Source of the DNA: Chryseobacterium sp.
GTDB lineage: Bacteria; Bacteroidota; Bacteroidia; Flavobacteriales; Weeksellaceae
NCBI GenBank assembly: GCA_031286615.1
Contig: JAITUA010000015.1
Coordinates: 248,001 to 312,000 of the forward strand
Length of the DNA: 64,000 nucleotides
Direction of reading: 5' to 3'
In this document: positions 35,152 to 44,374 of the stretch, piece by piece
Position numbering within the stretch: position 1 is the stretch's first letter
Layout of the letters: the number at the start of each line of letters is the position of its first letter
Position numbers and translations under genes: made by a program
Notes under the pieces: generated by a model
The model's input: only the letters and a program-made list of their open reading frames with translations
The model's database searches: none
Told to the model about the DNA's origin: nothing

Positions 35152-35988
35152 ATGGATAAAAAAGCCATAAAAATTTTATTAAATACCATAAAAAGTTCTC
35201 AGGATGAAAGTTTAAGAGACTGGTTTGATTGGGAAACTTACATGCAATATATTACCAAAGACGATTTTGAGTATGCAAAGAAGCAATCTGTAATGTTTGA
35301 TCAGGAAGAAATAAGTCATGATGAAATTTGCAGAAGAATTAAAAAAGCTGTTGCTGATATTAATAAACAGCAAGTGGTAGATGCTTTTCTTTATAGTTTA
35401 AGTACCAGGCAATTAGAATATCGTTCATTTTTATCCAGCTACTGTATTGCACAAAGTGTGGCAGAACATAGTTTTACAGCAAGTCCAAAGCCCAATGAAG
35501 AGATCTGTGCGGTCTGCGGTCTTCACACCTTTGAATTTGAAGATCCTATCGAGTTCAATACCATCAATTATTTTAAATATAAAGACGGAAGCTGTTTTGA
35601 TAGCTTAATCCAGGTTTTATTTGATGTAGAACAGTTTCCAAAACATTTGGCCGTTAAACCAAACGAAAATGATTATAAGATTCTCAATGAATTGAAAGGA
35701 ATTATAGAAGCAGCAGAACCCAATGACAGAATTTCTCAGCTCAAAAAGAAGATTTCCAAAACAATAAAATCAAACGACGAAGAACGGTTAGGATTGCTGG
35801 AAATATTGGGAGTTATCGGAATCTTACATGATGATGCCCATTTTGGGTATGCAGACCAATACGTTACTTATCCGGAAAGGGAGCATAGACCCATTAGAAA
35901 TGATGATGTTGGATATCCTGCGAGATGGTGGCAGGGAAAATTTGGAATAGATAATGAAAAATGGAAGTATTGGTTTGAAGTGAAATAA
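35152..35988 (+). CDS. Hypothetical protein with CxxC pair
   Basis: A 278-residue soluble protein without signal peptide. The N-terminal half is helical and charged; a CAVC pair (C119, C122) followed by GLHTFEFED may bind metal or form a disulfide. The C-terminus has GILHDDAHFGYADQYVTYPE and PARWWQGKFGIDNEKWKYWF, a pattern seen in uncharacterised Bacteroidota proteins. No catalytic motif is recognised. It is close behind the lipoprotein gene and may be co-transcribed. Confidence 0.72.
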   Translation: MDKKAIKILLNTIKSSQDESLRDWFDWETYMQYITKDDFEYAKKQSVMFDQEEISHDEICRRIKKAVADINKQQVVDAFLYSLSTRQLEYRSFLSSYCIAQSVAEHSFTASPKPNEEICAVCGLHTFEFEDPIEFNTINYFKYKDGSCFDSLIQVLFDVEQFPKHLAVKPNENDYKILNELKGIIEAAEPNDRISQLKKKISKTIKSNDEERLGLLEILGVIGILHDDAHFGYADQYVTYPEREHRPIRNDDVGYPARWWQGKFGIDNEKWKYWFEVK

Positions 35989-36191
35989 CAGGCTGTATGC
36001 TGTACAGACACGTATTTGAGTGTAAATTTCCAACGTAAAAAGACCCGCAGGAATTAATTCACTGTAGTTTTTGTCGGATTAGTTGAAAAGTAGATTATGT
36101 TTGCCGAATTATTTATAAATTAGAGCGTTAAAATTCAGGCTGTTATTACTATTTAAAAACTAATAAAAATTCCACCAAATCAAATATAACC

Positions 36192-36692
36192 ATGGCAGAA
36201 TATTACGCAAAATCAAGCAATTCTTTATCTTTTGAAGTCATAAAAGAAGAAAGATTAATTGGAAAACTTACTTATACAAGCTGGTTTAAATTTAATGCTG
36301 TCATTGAAATTGCTGATGGACAGACCTATCAGGTGGAACCAAAAGGTTTTTGGGGAACTACCATTGAGCTGAAAGACCATGAAAGAGTCCTTTTAAAATT
36401 CAGGATGAACTGGAATGGTGAAATCGTGGTGCAGACTTATTTTGATGGCGTGAAAAACGGTTATCTCTTTAAACACAGAGGCATCTTTAAAGAATCATTT
36501 GTCCTTACCGATCAGGAAGGAGTGGAACTTATGATTATCAAACCCCATTTAAAATGGACCTCCATGAATTATGAATATCAGATCACAACATCAGATGCTT
36601 TTGAAATGTTTCCTGATAAAGAGATTGTTTTAATCAACGCATTGCATTGTGCCAATTATTATATGTCGATGATGGCTGCTGCCGTGATATAA
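36192..36692 (+). CDS. Hypothetical beta-rich protein, possible Tubby/LURP-like fold
   Basis: A 166-residue protein with no signal peptide. It is dominated by short beta strands with aromatic and Gly turns (LIGKLTYTSWFKFNAVIEIA, QTYQVEPKGFWGTTIEL, LLKFRMNWNGEIVVQTYFDG) and ends in a hydrophobic helix (NALHCANYYMSMMAAAVI). The strand-rich barrel plus C-terminal hydrophobic helix recalls LURP-one/Tubby-like proteins, where that helix threads the barrel. This is a structural guess only. It stands alone; 35989-36191 upstream shows no other gene. Confidence 0.7.
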   Translation: MAEYYAKSSNSLSFEVIKEERLIGKLTYTSWFKFNAVIEIADGQTYQVEPKGFWGTTIELKDHERVLLKFRMNWNGEIVVQTYFDGVKNGYLFKHRGIFKESFVLTDQEGVELMIIKPHLKWTSMNYEYQITTSDAFEMFPDKEIVLINALHCANYYMSMMAAAVI

Positions 36693-36718
36693 AAGATAAT
36701 TTTAGATTTTAACAGCGA

Positions 36719-36770
36719 TGTCATTGACTACAGCGAATCTGCGATTTCTTACGAAGGAATCTCATTAATA
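36719..36770. repeat. Partial TTTGTCATT-family repeat
   Basis: TGTCATTGACTACAGCGAATC and TTCTTACGAAGGAATCTC match the left half of the element at 22795-22898. The right inverted end is absent, so it is a truncated copy. Confidence 0.6.
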
Positions 36771-36790
36771 ATAAACTTGTTTAAACTTTT

Positions 36791-36922
36791 TTGAAACATT
36801 AAGATTGCATTAAGATGTTTAGAGTATTAAGATGAGCTTCGCTTTAAGCTTAAAAATCAGAATGATTTATCTTAACTTAACTTAACTATGCTTTACTGCT
36901 TAAATTCTTCTTAATGGTTTAA
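36791..36922. repeat. Palindromic intergenic repeat, AACCATTAAG family, copy E
   Basis: GAAACATTAAG (36793-36803) to CTTAATGGTTTAA (36910-36922), with inner AAGCTTAA and CTTAACTTAACTTAAC motifs. With the partial repeat before it, this explains most of the gap 36693-36998. Confidence 0.72.
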
Positions 36923-36998
36923 GAAATATCCAATATTTTTTGATAAGTTGAAGAAACTCCAATGTATTTTGTTATCAATAAGATAAATAATATTTAGC

Positions 36999-37388
36999 CT
37001 ACTTATCCAAAGCCAAACTATCTTCCAATAATCTGTAGCGTATAATTTTATTGTTCTGAATACGTATCTGAATGCAGAATAAAGACTCTGCAATATTACC
37101 TGTTTCAAGCATCTTCGTTGCAAATTCTCCTGTGATAACAGCATTTTCATCATCGGTGAAAATATGTTCGATTTTAGCAGAAATGGGTTCTGTGTTTTTC
37201 CATAAAAGTTCAAAAAAATCGGATACTTCCTGCTTATTATTTCTTATGCCTAGCCAGGGTACTTTCTCTTCATCCCCAGGGATATACCAATCTACAGTAT
37301 CAGAAAATAGGTTAGTTAATTCTTTTAGATTTCTTTCCGAGAGAAACTGAAGAAAGTGCTGAATGATTTCTTGGATGTTGTTGTTCAT
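36999..37388 (-). CDS. SnoaL-like (NTF2 superfamily) protein
   Basis: A 129-residue cone-fold protein of the SnoaL/ketosteroid-isomerase-like group. It begins with a helix pair (IIQHFLQFLSERNLKELTNLFSDTVDWYIPGDEEKVPWLGIR), with the typical DxVxWxxPG strand, then FFELLWKNTEPISAKIEHIFTDDENAVITGEFATKM and a final strand pair with IRIQNNKIIRYRLLEDS. Members range from isomerases to non-catalytic stress proteins; no substrate is indicated. Two other SnoaL-like genes in this window are broken, but this one is intact. Confidence 0.82.
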   Translation of the reverse strand: MNNNIQEIIQHFLQFLSERNLKELTNLFSDTVDWYIPGDEEKVPWLGIRNNKQEVSDFFELLWKNTEPISAKIEHIFTDDENAVITGEFATKMLETGNIAESLFCIQIRIQNNKIIRYRLLEDSLALDK

Positions 37389-37515
37389 TTCTTGAAAATT
37401 ATAATCAATAATTAGCTGTATATGGAGTTTTGAAGATAAGAAAAATTTGAATTTTAATTGTTATTTATTTTTATTAAATCCCCTTTTGAAGGGCTTTTTT
37501 CCTAAAGGAAGTTTT

Positions 37516-37566
37516 ATGATTTGTATCATGTTTTTATTTAGAATTAATAAAAATAAGATAATTTTG
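37516..37566 (+). promoter_or_regulatory. Promoter and palindrome upstream of the siderophore receptor
   Basis: TAATTTTG (37559-37566) fits TANNTTTG, 22 bases before the ATG. Upstream, ATGAT TTGT ATCAT (37516-37529) is a short palindrome that could be an operator, perhaps for iron control; no verified Fur box is seen. Confidence 0.45.
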
Positions 37567-37588
37567 TGGAACTAACTTAATTATAAAC

Positions 37589-39739
37589 ATGAAAAAAACA
37601 ATTATTTCTGCAGCTCTATTAGCCGTAACGATGCTGAGTGCCCAGGAAACAGATACCATTAAAGTGTCTGAAATCCAGTCCGTATCTCTCCAGGGAACCC
37701 ATAATTACAGAACCAAAAAATCTGAATCCATCGCAAGACTTCCTCTTGAAAATCTTGAAAACCCTACCGTTTACAACCTTGTTCCCAAAGAAATCATCAG
37801 TGAAATGGGAGCTATGGACTTCAACACAGCGATGGCTTCTGCTCCGGGTGTTGTGGTAAGTAACAGTGTAAACGACAGTGGGAATGATATTTTCATGAGA
37901 GGATTCAGTTCCAATGCAAGTTTCAGAAACGGATTGACTCAAAACCCAAGAGTACAGTCCGAAATCGCTAATATTGAAAGAGTAGAAGTAATTAAAGGAC
38001 CATCCGGAACCTTATTTGGAGGAACATTGGCCAACTATGGTGGAGTAGTGAATATCGTTACAAAAAAACCACAGGAAAACTTCGGGGGAATTATCAATTA
38101 TACCACCGGAAGTTGGGGAATGAACAGGATCACGGCAGATGTAAACACCCCTTTGAATAAAGAAAAAACAGCATTGGCAAGATTCAATGTGGCAGCGTAT
38201 TCTCAGGATTCTTTTCAGGATGCCGGTTACAACAAAGGATTGTTCTTCTCGGGAAGTGTTTTATATAAAGTAAGTGACAAAACCACAGTAACACTTGATA
38301 CCGAGTTTCATGCTCCGGATAAAACATTGAATGCTTACGTAAGAAACTCAGAAAAACTGACCTTACACTCCATGAAGGACCTGGAAGTTGCTTACAAAAG
38401 AGCATTTACAAGCAATGATATCGGTTCCAAAAGAACCAATTTTGTAACGATGGCTGAGGTTACCCATAAATTCAATGACCAATGGACTTCAAGAACGTCT
38501 TACCAGAGAGGAGAAGCCAATGAAAATGAATCTATCTTTTTAGTACTCAGATATCTGAATAATAATCAGGTCGAAAGAATGATCCGTCCTTTTGACAGTT
38601 TTAAAGTAACCACAGACAATATCCAGCAGAATTTTACAGGAGATTTTAAAATAGGAGGTTTACGAAACCGTATGGTAGTAGGAATAGATTATTTCCAGCA
38701 AAGAACAAAATATCAGTTCCCTTACTATGAAGCCAACGGATACAGCAATGTTTTCATGCCTTACGATAAAGTTAGCCTTGACAGCTCTTCCCCTTGGGAT
38801 CCTATTTCAAGAAACAAATTCATGAATAAGGAAAGAAAATCTACAGAATCGGATATTACTACATTCAGAACGATCAGCGGTTATATCTCCAATGTTTTGA
38901 ATATCACAGACAACTTACTGGTAATGGCAAGTTTGAGAGTAGACAGCTATAAAAATGACGATACAGTAGTAAATGGAGTAGAGATTTCTACTAAAAACGG
39001 ATATCCTGAAAATAAAGTCACTGGGTACAGCCAGACCCAGTTTTCTCCAAAATTCGGATTAGTGTATGAAATTATAAAAGACCAGATTTCATTCTTTGCC
39101 AATTACGTAAATGGATTTAAAAATTATGCTCCGTCATTGAATGAAGTCGGTGTATTGACAAAATGGGATCCGGAGCAGGGAAATCAGATTGAAACAGGTT
39201 TTAAAGTAGACCTTTTCAATAAAAAATTACTGACGACTGTGAGTTATTATAATATTAATGTTAAAAACAGATTGGTTGCCGATCCGGGCGGAATAGGAAG
39301 CATTCAGGATGGGAATATTAAAAGCCAGGGGCTGGAAATAGGGATTATTGCCAATCCTTTCAAAGGATGGAATATCGTTGCGGGATATGGATATAACGAT
39401 AATAAATATGACGACCGAAGCAAAGACAGCGGAAAAAGAATCGCCTGGACACCAAAACATGTAGCCAATCTATGGACAAGTTACAAGATTATGGATGGTG
39501 CGTATGAAGGGCTTGGTTTCGGAGCCGGATTCAATTTTGTGGATCAAACCTACATCAATATTACCAATCATTTCCTTGCTCCTTCTTATACTACAGTGGG
39601 TGCTACAGTTTTCTATGATAAGAAAAAATACAGAATCGGTTTGAAAATGAATAATGCTTTGAATGAAAACTACTGGAACTTCTACGGACAGCCACAGAAG
39701 CCAAGAGAGATCCTTGCCAATTTTGCATTTAAATTTTAA
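37589..39739 (+). CDS. TonB-dependent siderophore receptor
   Basis: A 716-residue outer-membrane receptor. Signal peptide MKKTIISAALLAVTMLSAQ; plug domain with MASAPGVVVSNSVNDSGNDIFMRGF, then ERVEVIKGPSGTLFGG and YGGVVNIVTKKP, the classic plug motifs; the remainder is a 22-strand-type barrel ending in REILANFAFKF with terminal Phe. The plug phrase resembles ferrichrome/coprogen-type receptors. The following genes (PepSY membrane protein, secreted esterase) support ferric-siderophore uptake. No FecI/FecR pair or N-terminal signalling domain is present, so control is probably by iron through a repressor. Confidence 0.93.
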   Translation: MKKTIISAALLAVTMLSAQETDTIKVSEIQSVSLQGTHNYRTKKSESIARLPLENLENPTVYNLVPKEIISEMGAMDFNTAMASAPGVVVSNSVNDSGNDIFMRGFSSNASFRNGLTQNPRVQSEIANIERVEVIKGPSGTLFGGTLANYGGVVNIVTKKPQENFGGIINYTTGSWGMNRITADVNTPLNKEKTALARFNVAAYSQDSFQDAGYNKGLFFSGSVLYKVSDKTTVTLDTEFHAPDKTLNAYVRNSEKLTLHSMKDLEVAYKRAFTSNDIGSKRTNFVTMAEVTHKFNDQWTSRTSYQRGEANENESIFLVLRYLNNNQVERMIRPFDSFKVTTDNIQQNFTGDFKIGGLRNRMVVGIDYFQQRTKYQFPYYEANGYSNVFMPYDKVSLDSSSPWDPISRNKFMNKERKSTESDITTFRTISGYISNVLNITDNLLVMASLRVDSYKNDDTVVNGVEISTKNGYPENKVTGYSQTQFSPKFGLVYEIIKDQISFFANYVNGFKNYAPSLNEVGVLTKWDPEQGNQIETGFKVDLFNKKLLTTVSYYNINVKNRLVADPGGIGSIQDGNIKSQGLEIGIIANPFKGWNIVAGYGYNDNKYDDRSKDSGKRIAWTPKHVANLWTSYKIMDGAYEGLGFGAGFNFVDQTYINITNHFLAPSYTTVGATVFYDKKKYRIGLKMNNALNENYWNFYGQPQKPREILANFAFKF

Positions 39740-39782
39740 AACCTGAAAAACAAAAAAATAATCTCAACGAAAATATAAGGAT

Positions 39783-39929
39783 GAAAACCGCAAAGGTGTA
39801 ACACTTTGATTGATAATTAACAACCGTTTCTGATGCCCTCAAATATGCTAAAGTAAATGGCAGCAGGAATAACTCTTTTCACTTTTCAAACACGCCATTA
39901 TTATCAGCTTGTTGCGCCTTTGCATTTTC
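39783..39929. repeat. CGCCTTTGCG repeat, copy 3
   Basis: GAAAACCGCAAAGG (39783-39796) and CCTTTGCATTTTC (39917-39929) form imperfect inverted ends. It fills the receptor-PepSY gap. Confidence 0.55.
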
Positions 39930-39946
39930 AACTATTACATTTTTGA

Positions 39947-41236
39947 ATGATGAAAACAGATATGGAAAACAAAAAAACTAATCCTAAAAAAAAGCAGGGA
40001 AAATCCCTTACCAAAAGGCTCACCGGATGGCTGCATCTCTGGCTCGGACTGGTTTCCGGGATCATTGTGCTGACGGTTACTCTTTCAGGGACTGTATTTG
40101 TCTTTTGTGACGAAATCATTGATCTGTGCGGCGGAAGTGCCAAATATGTCCAGGCCCCGGTCAATGCTAAAAAAATGGCACCTGAAGAATTACTGGCTCA
40201 GTTCCATCAGCAGGTTCCGGACAGAAAAGCATTCTATTTTGATACTTATAAAGAAGCAGACAGAAGTTTCAGGGTGGCATCAGCAACTAAACCGCCTAAA
40301 GACAAAACCGCCAACAAAGCGGATAAACCGAAGAAGAAAGAACGTGGCCCAAGAGGTGTATTTGCCTATCATTATCTTGATCCTTACACCGGAAAGGTAA
40401 TCGGTTCTACAAAAAGTTATGAGTTTTTCTATGTTGTAGCGCATATTCATGCCCAATTATTGGCAGGAAAATTCGGTAAAACGGTAGTGGGTATTGCTTC
40501 AATTATATTTTTTATCCAATTAATAAGCGGACTGATTCTCTGGTGGCCTAAAAAATGGAACAAAACAACCAGAACAACTGCGTTTAAAATAAAATCAGGA
40601 ACAAAATGGCGCAGAAAAAACTATGATTTTCATAATGTCTTTGGCTTTTATTCATTGCTTCCTGCAGTATTTATTACCATTACAGGACTCATTATGGCCT
40701 ATGAAGTTTTAACCAATCTTACCCAGCAGGCTTTCGGCGGAGCAGTGGATGCCCATACCATTGCAGAAAAATATGAACCTAAATTTGATTCTGAGAAAAA
40801 AGCCTTGTCTTACGCTGATTTCGTCGACAAAAAATTCAAGGAATTTCCTAATGCAAAACAGTTCAGGATGAGTATTCCAAGAAATGATTCTGCAACTGTT
40901 TATCATGTGGTTGCAGCGCAGTTTATCGGGTTAAAAAGCCTTGTCAATGGGAAAAGTATGGAAACGAATAAATATACCGGAAAAGAAATTGATTATCCGA
41001 AAGAAGTGCAGATGCATGAAGTGATTGAACATATGAATTTCGATCTTCATGTAGGATATTGGGGCGGAATGTTTGGTAAAATATTCACCTTCATTATCGG
41101 GATTATCTGTACAAGTCTTCCGGTGACCGGATTCCTGATCTGGTGGGGCAGAAGAAACAAATCACCCAAAAAGAATAAAGAAGTTAAAAACATTCATCAA
41201 CACAGAAAAGATTCACACCATGAACAACTGGTTTAA
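39947..41236 (+). CDS. PepSY-associated transmembrane protein (siderophore-linked)
   Basis: A 429-residue inner-membrane protein of the PepSY_TM family. Helix 1 is LHLWLGLVSGIIVLTVTLSGTVFVF; a Lys-rich loop with DKPKKKERGPRG and PYTGKVIGSTKSYEFFYVVAHIHAQLL precedes helix 2 (VVGIASIIFFIQLISGLILWWPKKW); later RKNYDFHNVFGFYSLLPAVFITITGLIMAYE and IFTFIIGIICTSLPVTGFLIWWGRR add two more. Conserved His residues (LHLW, AHIH, DFHNVFG, DLHVG) suggest heme. Relatives reduce ferric-siderophores next to TonB receptors. Start could be 39962 (MENKK). Its end overlaps the esterase by 17 bases. Confidence 0.88.
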   Translation: MMKTDMENKKTNPKKKQGKSLTKRLTGWLHLWLGLVSGIIVLTVTLSGTVFVFCDEIIDLCGGSAKYVQAPVNAKKMAPEELLAQFHQQVPDRKAFYFDTYKEADRSFRVASATKPPKDKTANKADKPKKKERGPRGVFAYHYLDPYTGKVIGSTKSYEFFYVVAHIHAQLLAGKFGKTVVGIASIIFFIQLISGLILWWPKKWNKTTRTTAFKIKSGTKWRRKNYDFHNVFGFYSLLPAVFITITGLIMAYEVLTNLTQQAFGGAVDAHTIAEKYEPKFDSEKKALSYADFVDKKFKEFPNAKQFRMSIPRNDSATVYHVVAAQFIGLKSLVNGKSMETNKYTGKEIDYPKEVQMHEVIEHMNFDLHVGYWGGMFGKIFTFIIGIICTSLPVTGFLIWWGRRNKSPKKNKEVKNIHQHRKDSHHEQLV

Positions 41237-42272
41237 AATTATTACACTCTCATTACTTTTAGTATTCACATCTGGAAAAGCCCAGGAAAAACTGATAATA
41301 GGAGAGAAGCAAAGTATATTTTCAAAAATTTTAAATGAAAACAGGGAAATTTGGGTTCACTTGCCTAAAACCTATAATGACAATACCATCAGTCCCGCCA
41401 AATATCCGGTAATCTATCTTTTAGACGGAGAAATCAATTTTGAATATTATACAGGATTAACGGATTTTATTGCCAGAACCCCTTATGCCGATATTCCCGA
41501 ATGTATTGTTGTGGGAATTAAAAATACCGAAAGGACAAGAGATCTTACTCCCACAAAAGCTCAGAAGAAAAGTCCTGTAAATCCGGATATTATACTTTTT
41601 GCCGACAGTGGCGGGGGCGAAAATTTCTTGAAATTTATGCAGGAAGAGCTAAAGCCCTTCATCACCAAAAACTACAGGACTCAGGATTATTCTGTATTGG
41701 TTGGGCATTCTTTCGGGGGATTATTTGCCATCAATACATTCCTTTTGCATCCGGAGTATTTCAATGCTTATGTTGCGAACGATCCAAGTTTATGGTGGGA
41801 TAATAAAGTGACCATCACCAGAACAAAAGAGTATCTGGAAAAGAATAAGAAGTTTCCTGCAAAAAAATCTTTGTACGTTTCTCAGGCAGACAATGAAGAA
41901 CAGCAGAAAAACTGGAATTCTGATATGACTCAGGCCATTGAAGAGTTTAAAGGAATCATAGAAAAGAACGGATCTCTGAATTATAAACATCGTTTTTTTG
42001 AAGGAGAAACCCACGGAACAGTTTCCTATCCGGGAAATTATGAAGCATTAAAATTTATATTTAAAGGTTTCAGAACGGATATAAAGCAACTTGCCAAAAA
42101 TCCCAAGCTGCTTGAAGAAGATTATAAAAAGCTTTCTGAAAAAATGGGCACAGAGTTCACCCCTTCAGAAGCTTACCTGAATGTAGTCATCAAATTCATG
42201 AAGAGTAATGGTTTCAAAGAATCCGAAACCTATTTTATGAATCTGAAAGACCGATATTATCCTAAGAAATAA
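41220..42272 (+). CDS. Secreted alpha/beta-hydrolase, siderophore esterase-like
   Basis: A 350-residue exported esterase of the IroE/Fes-like (esterase D) family. Signal peptide MNNWFKIITLSLLLVFTSGKAQ. The nucleophile S164 lies in VGHSFGGLFA, the oxyanion region in KYPVIYLLDGEINF, and H265 in GETHGTVSYP is the likely catalytic His. After about residue 280 a helical C-terminal extension follows. Relatives cleave trilactone siderophores such as enterobactin; a periplasmic location next to the receptor suggests trimming of imported siderophore. The substrate is inferred from context. Confidence 0.85.
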   Translation: MNNWFKIITLSLLLVFTSGKAQEKLIIGEKQSIFSKILNENREIWVHLPKTYNDNTISPAKYPVIYLLDGEINFEYYTGLTDFIARTPYADIPECIVVGIKNTERTRDLTPTKAQKKSPVNPDIILFADSGGGENFLKFMQEELKPFITKNYRTQDYSVLVGHSFGGLFAINTFLLHPEYFNAYVANDPSLWWDNKVTITRTKEYLEKNKKFPAKKSLYVSQADNEEQQKNWNSDMTQAIEEFKGIIEKNGSLNYKHRFFEGETHGTVSYPGNYEALKFIFKGFRTDIKQLAKNPKLLEEDYKKLSEKMGTEFTPSEAYLNVVIKFMKSNGFKESETYFMNLKDRYYPKK

Positions 42273-42286
42273 AGAAGTGAAAATAA

Positions 42287-42324
42287 AAAAGCAAATCCGT
42301 TAACCAACAGATTTGCTTTTTTTT
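42287..42324 (+). terminator. Terminator of the siderophore cluster
   Basis: AAAAGCAAATC (42287-42297) pairs perfectly with GATTTGCTTTT (42310-42320), followed by more T. It ends the receptor-PepSY-esterase unit. Confidence 0.88.
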
Positions 42325-42497
42325 GATGCTTGTAAAAGAAATTAGTTTTAAAAATAAAATCACCCTAAAAGGGGATGGTAATATTAAGGTTTTGTATCTA
42401 AATTTGTTAGGTAAGCAGTTGAAACATATTTGAGAATTAAATTATATAATTGGTTATCATATAGATTAAAACAGCTGAAACCAATAAAAATAACACC

Positions 42498-43484
42498 ATG
42501 AAAAAACAAATTCTGATAATTTGGGCATTACTCTTTGTGCCCAGTTGGATGTTTTCACAAATGAATATTAATCAGACAGATATGCCGAAGAATCTTCAGT
42601 TGGGTGTAGCCGCAAAAGCCATTATCGAACTTCAGTATGGAACACCTAATATCAGATTCGGAGTAAGTACAGGAGTAGGTTATCTTACTTTTAATTCCTT
42701 ATTGCCAGCTATAAATGTGGAGTATATTATTAATTATGGAGGTTTTAGTACGTATCAGGATCCAGATAAAAAAAGGTTTTCAAATCAATTTGCCGCTTCA
42801 CTATCTTTAACTTCCGGTTTAAATAATGAATTCAGAAACAATTCTTTAGAATATATCAGAAACAGAAATAGCCCCCTTTACTACTTTACGGATCTGACTC
42901 AGCCATCATTACAAAATCCATTCAACTCTTCATTTACTTTTGGAGCCAATTGGGTTTATCACCTTTCTGCCAATATCTCTAAATCTAATCGTTTACAAAG
43001 GGTTGGCTTTTTGGGACTTAAAATAGAGAATTTTCAATTTGGATATCTTAATGACGGAGGAACACCAATTAAGAGCACTGGCTTAGGAGACAAAGAAGAT
43101 CGATATTATACAGGTGGAGGATTTGTCAATATTAATTTACCAATGGACCGTAAAATCAATAATATTAATGCAAGCTTTTATAGATTTACAGGTTATTCGG
43201 AATTTGCTTTTGATACAGCAGATGAATTCCTTTTCGGTTATGTAGATTATGCTGACCCGAAGCAAAAATACTTCAATCATGGCTTCTGGAATTTTGGAAT
43301 AGGAAACACAGAGAATTGGAACGGATTTATAAGGCTTAATAATGTTTATGATTTGTCTGAAGTGCAGAATATTATCCATTATCTTACCAAAAGCTCTTAT
43401 CATCAGAACCAGAAACCTTTTTATATCTCTGCCGGAGGTTCTTATAATATATCTAATCTTAATCTTTCCAATCATGAAAAATAA
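42498..43484 (+). CDS. Secreted beta-rich protein, possible polymorphic-toxin-23-like
   Basis: A 328-residue exported protein: signal peptide MKKQILIIWALLFVPSWMFSQ, then strand-rich sequence with Gly-aromatic repeats (FGVSTGVGYLTFNS, FTFGANWVYHLSANIS, GLKIENFQFGYLNDGG, DKEDRYYTGGGFVNI, FGYVDYADPKQKYFNHGFW). The FxYxNDGG and D-x-D-RYxTGG phrases remind me of the beta-rich polymorphic toxin type 23 region of Bacteroidota proteins, but an outer-membrane-like barrel is equally possible. The following lipoprotein gene overlaps its stop by 11 bases. Confidence 0.65.
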   Translation: MKKQILIIWALLFVPSWMFSQMNINQTDMPKNLQLGVAAKAIIELQYGTPNIRFGVSTGVGYLTFNSLLPAINVEYIINYGGFSTYQDPDKKRFSNQFAASLSLTSGLNNEFRNNSLEYIRNRNSPLYYFTDLTQPSLQNPFNSSFTFGANWVYHLSANISKSNRLQRVGFLGLKIENFQFGYLNDGGTPIKSTGLGDKEDRYYTGGGFVNINLPMDRKINNINASFYRFTGYSEFAFDTADEFLFGYVDYADPKQKYFNHGFWNFGIGNTENWNGFIRLNNVYDLSEVQNIIHYLTKSSYHQNQKPFYISAGGSYNISNLNLSNHEK

Positions 43485-44325
43485 AGTGTTCATTTTTTTA
43501 TTATTACTTTCCCTTTTCAGTTGTAAAAGTTTTTTTAATCAGACTGATAAAGAAGTAGCCAGATTAAGAAGTAATGAAGAAATCAGGTTCTCTGAAATTA
43601 AACTTTCTGATTTTACAGCCTTTATCCGCTATGTAAACAGAGATTATCCTTCTAAAAGTTTTTATGGAACTAATAATCCTAACAGACTTTCAGAAGTAAA
43701 TACCAATAGTGAATTAAATCCGAACCCTGAAAAGTCTGAAAAATTAGAACTGCAGTATGTTTTGATTGATAAGGTTAAAAATGCGAAAGGACAGAAGAGG
43801 GTTATTTTTATTAGCACCATTCAACCTTTTAAAAGCGGAAAAAAATTAAGCTATGATTATCCTGTTTTTGATAAAGATGAATATATCAATATTAACTTTT
43901 TCAATTTTTTTAAGCTAGGTTACTTGGATGAAGGTAAATCTGTCATTACCTTTTACAAGGATTGTTGTCTTAAAGATTATTGGCATTTTATGTGGAAAGA
44001 AGATGGTTCCATTCATATAAAAGGCCTTGAATTTGATTATAAAACAAGGTTCGGAGGTGCTAATGAATTTTATTCTTTGGATAAAAAAACTTGGATGCCG
44101 ATAGAATATCACCCATTGAATCATTTTAAATTTATTATCAATAGTGATTTGGATAGTACTCCGGAAGGCGAGCGTAGTACTGATATTGCAGAAGAAAATA
44201 AGATTTACTTTGATGAAATAAATAAGAGAATGTATTTTCACTTCAATACTTATTTTGATTATGGAAATAAGTATAAATGGTTATATTTTAAGGGAGATAG
44301 AGTTATTAATCAATGGATGGATTAA
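43474..44325 (+). CDS. Hypothetical lipoprotein, partner of the preceding gene
   Basis: ATG 43474 gives a 283-residue protein with lipoprotein signal MKNKVFIFLLLLSLFSC (Cys17). A longer upstream frame exists but lies antisense-like within the preceding coding sequence and lacks a signal, so the short start is chosen; it lies inside the last codons of the upstream gene, indicating translational coupling. The mature part is polar and beta-rich, with CCLKDYWHFMWKEDG and KIYFDEINKRMYFHFNTYF. If the upstream protein is a toxin, this would be the natural immunity candidate. No family recognised. Confidence 0.7.
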   Translation: MKNKVFIFLLLLSLFSCKSFFNQTDKEVARLRSNEEIRFSEIKLSDFTAFIRYVNRDYPSKSFYGTNNPNRLSEVNTNSELNPNPEKSEKLELQYVLIDKVKNAKGQKRVIFISTIQPFKSGKKLSYDYPVFDKDEYININFFNFFKLGYLDEGKSVITFYKDCCLKDYWHFMWKEDGSIHIKGLEFDYKTRFGGANEFYSLDKKTWMPIEYHPLNHFKFIINSDLDSTPEGERSTDIAEENKIYFDEINKRMYFHFNTYFDYGNKYKWLYFKGDRVINQWMD

Positions 44326-44333
44326 GTAAAAAT

Positions 44334-44365
44334 AAAAAGATTTTCCTGTAGAGAAAACCTTTTTA
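44334..44365. terminator. Possible bidirectional terminator between convergent genes
   Basis: AAAAAGATTTTC (44334-44345) can pair imperfectly with GAAAACCTTTTT (44353-44364), with one mismatch. A and T runs flank it on both sides. It lies exactly between convergent stops. Confidence 0.5.
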
Positions 44366-44374
44366 CTATTTTGC

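Noticed and set aside
36911-37213. 100-codon minus-strand frame overlapping the SnoaL-like gene
   Set aside because: It is a shifted frame of the intact SnoaL-like gene running into a repeat.
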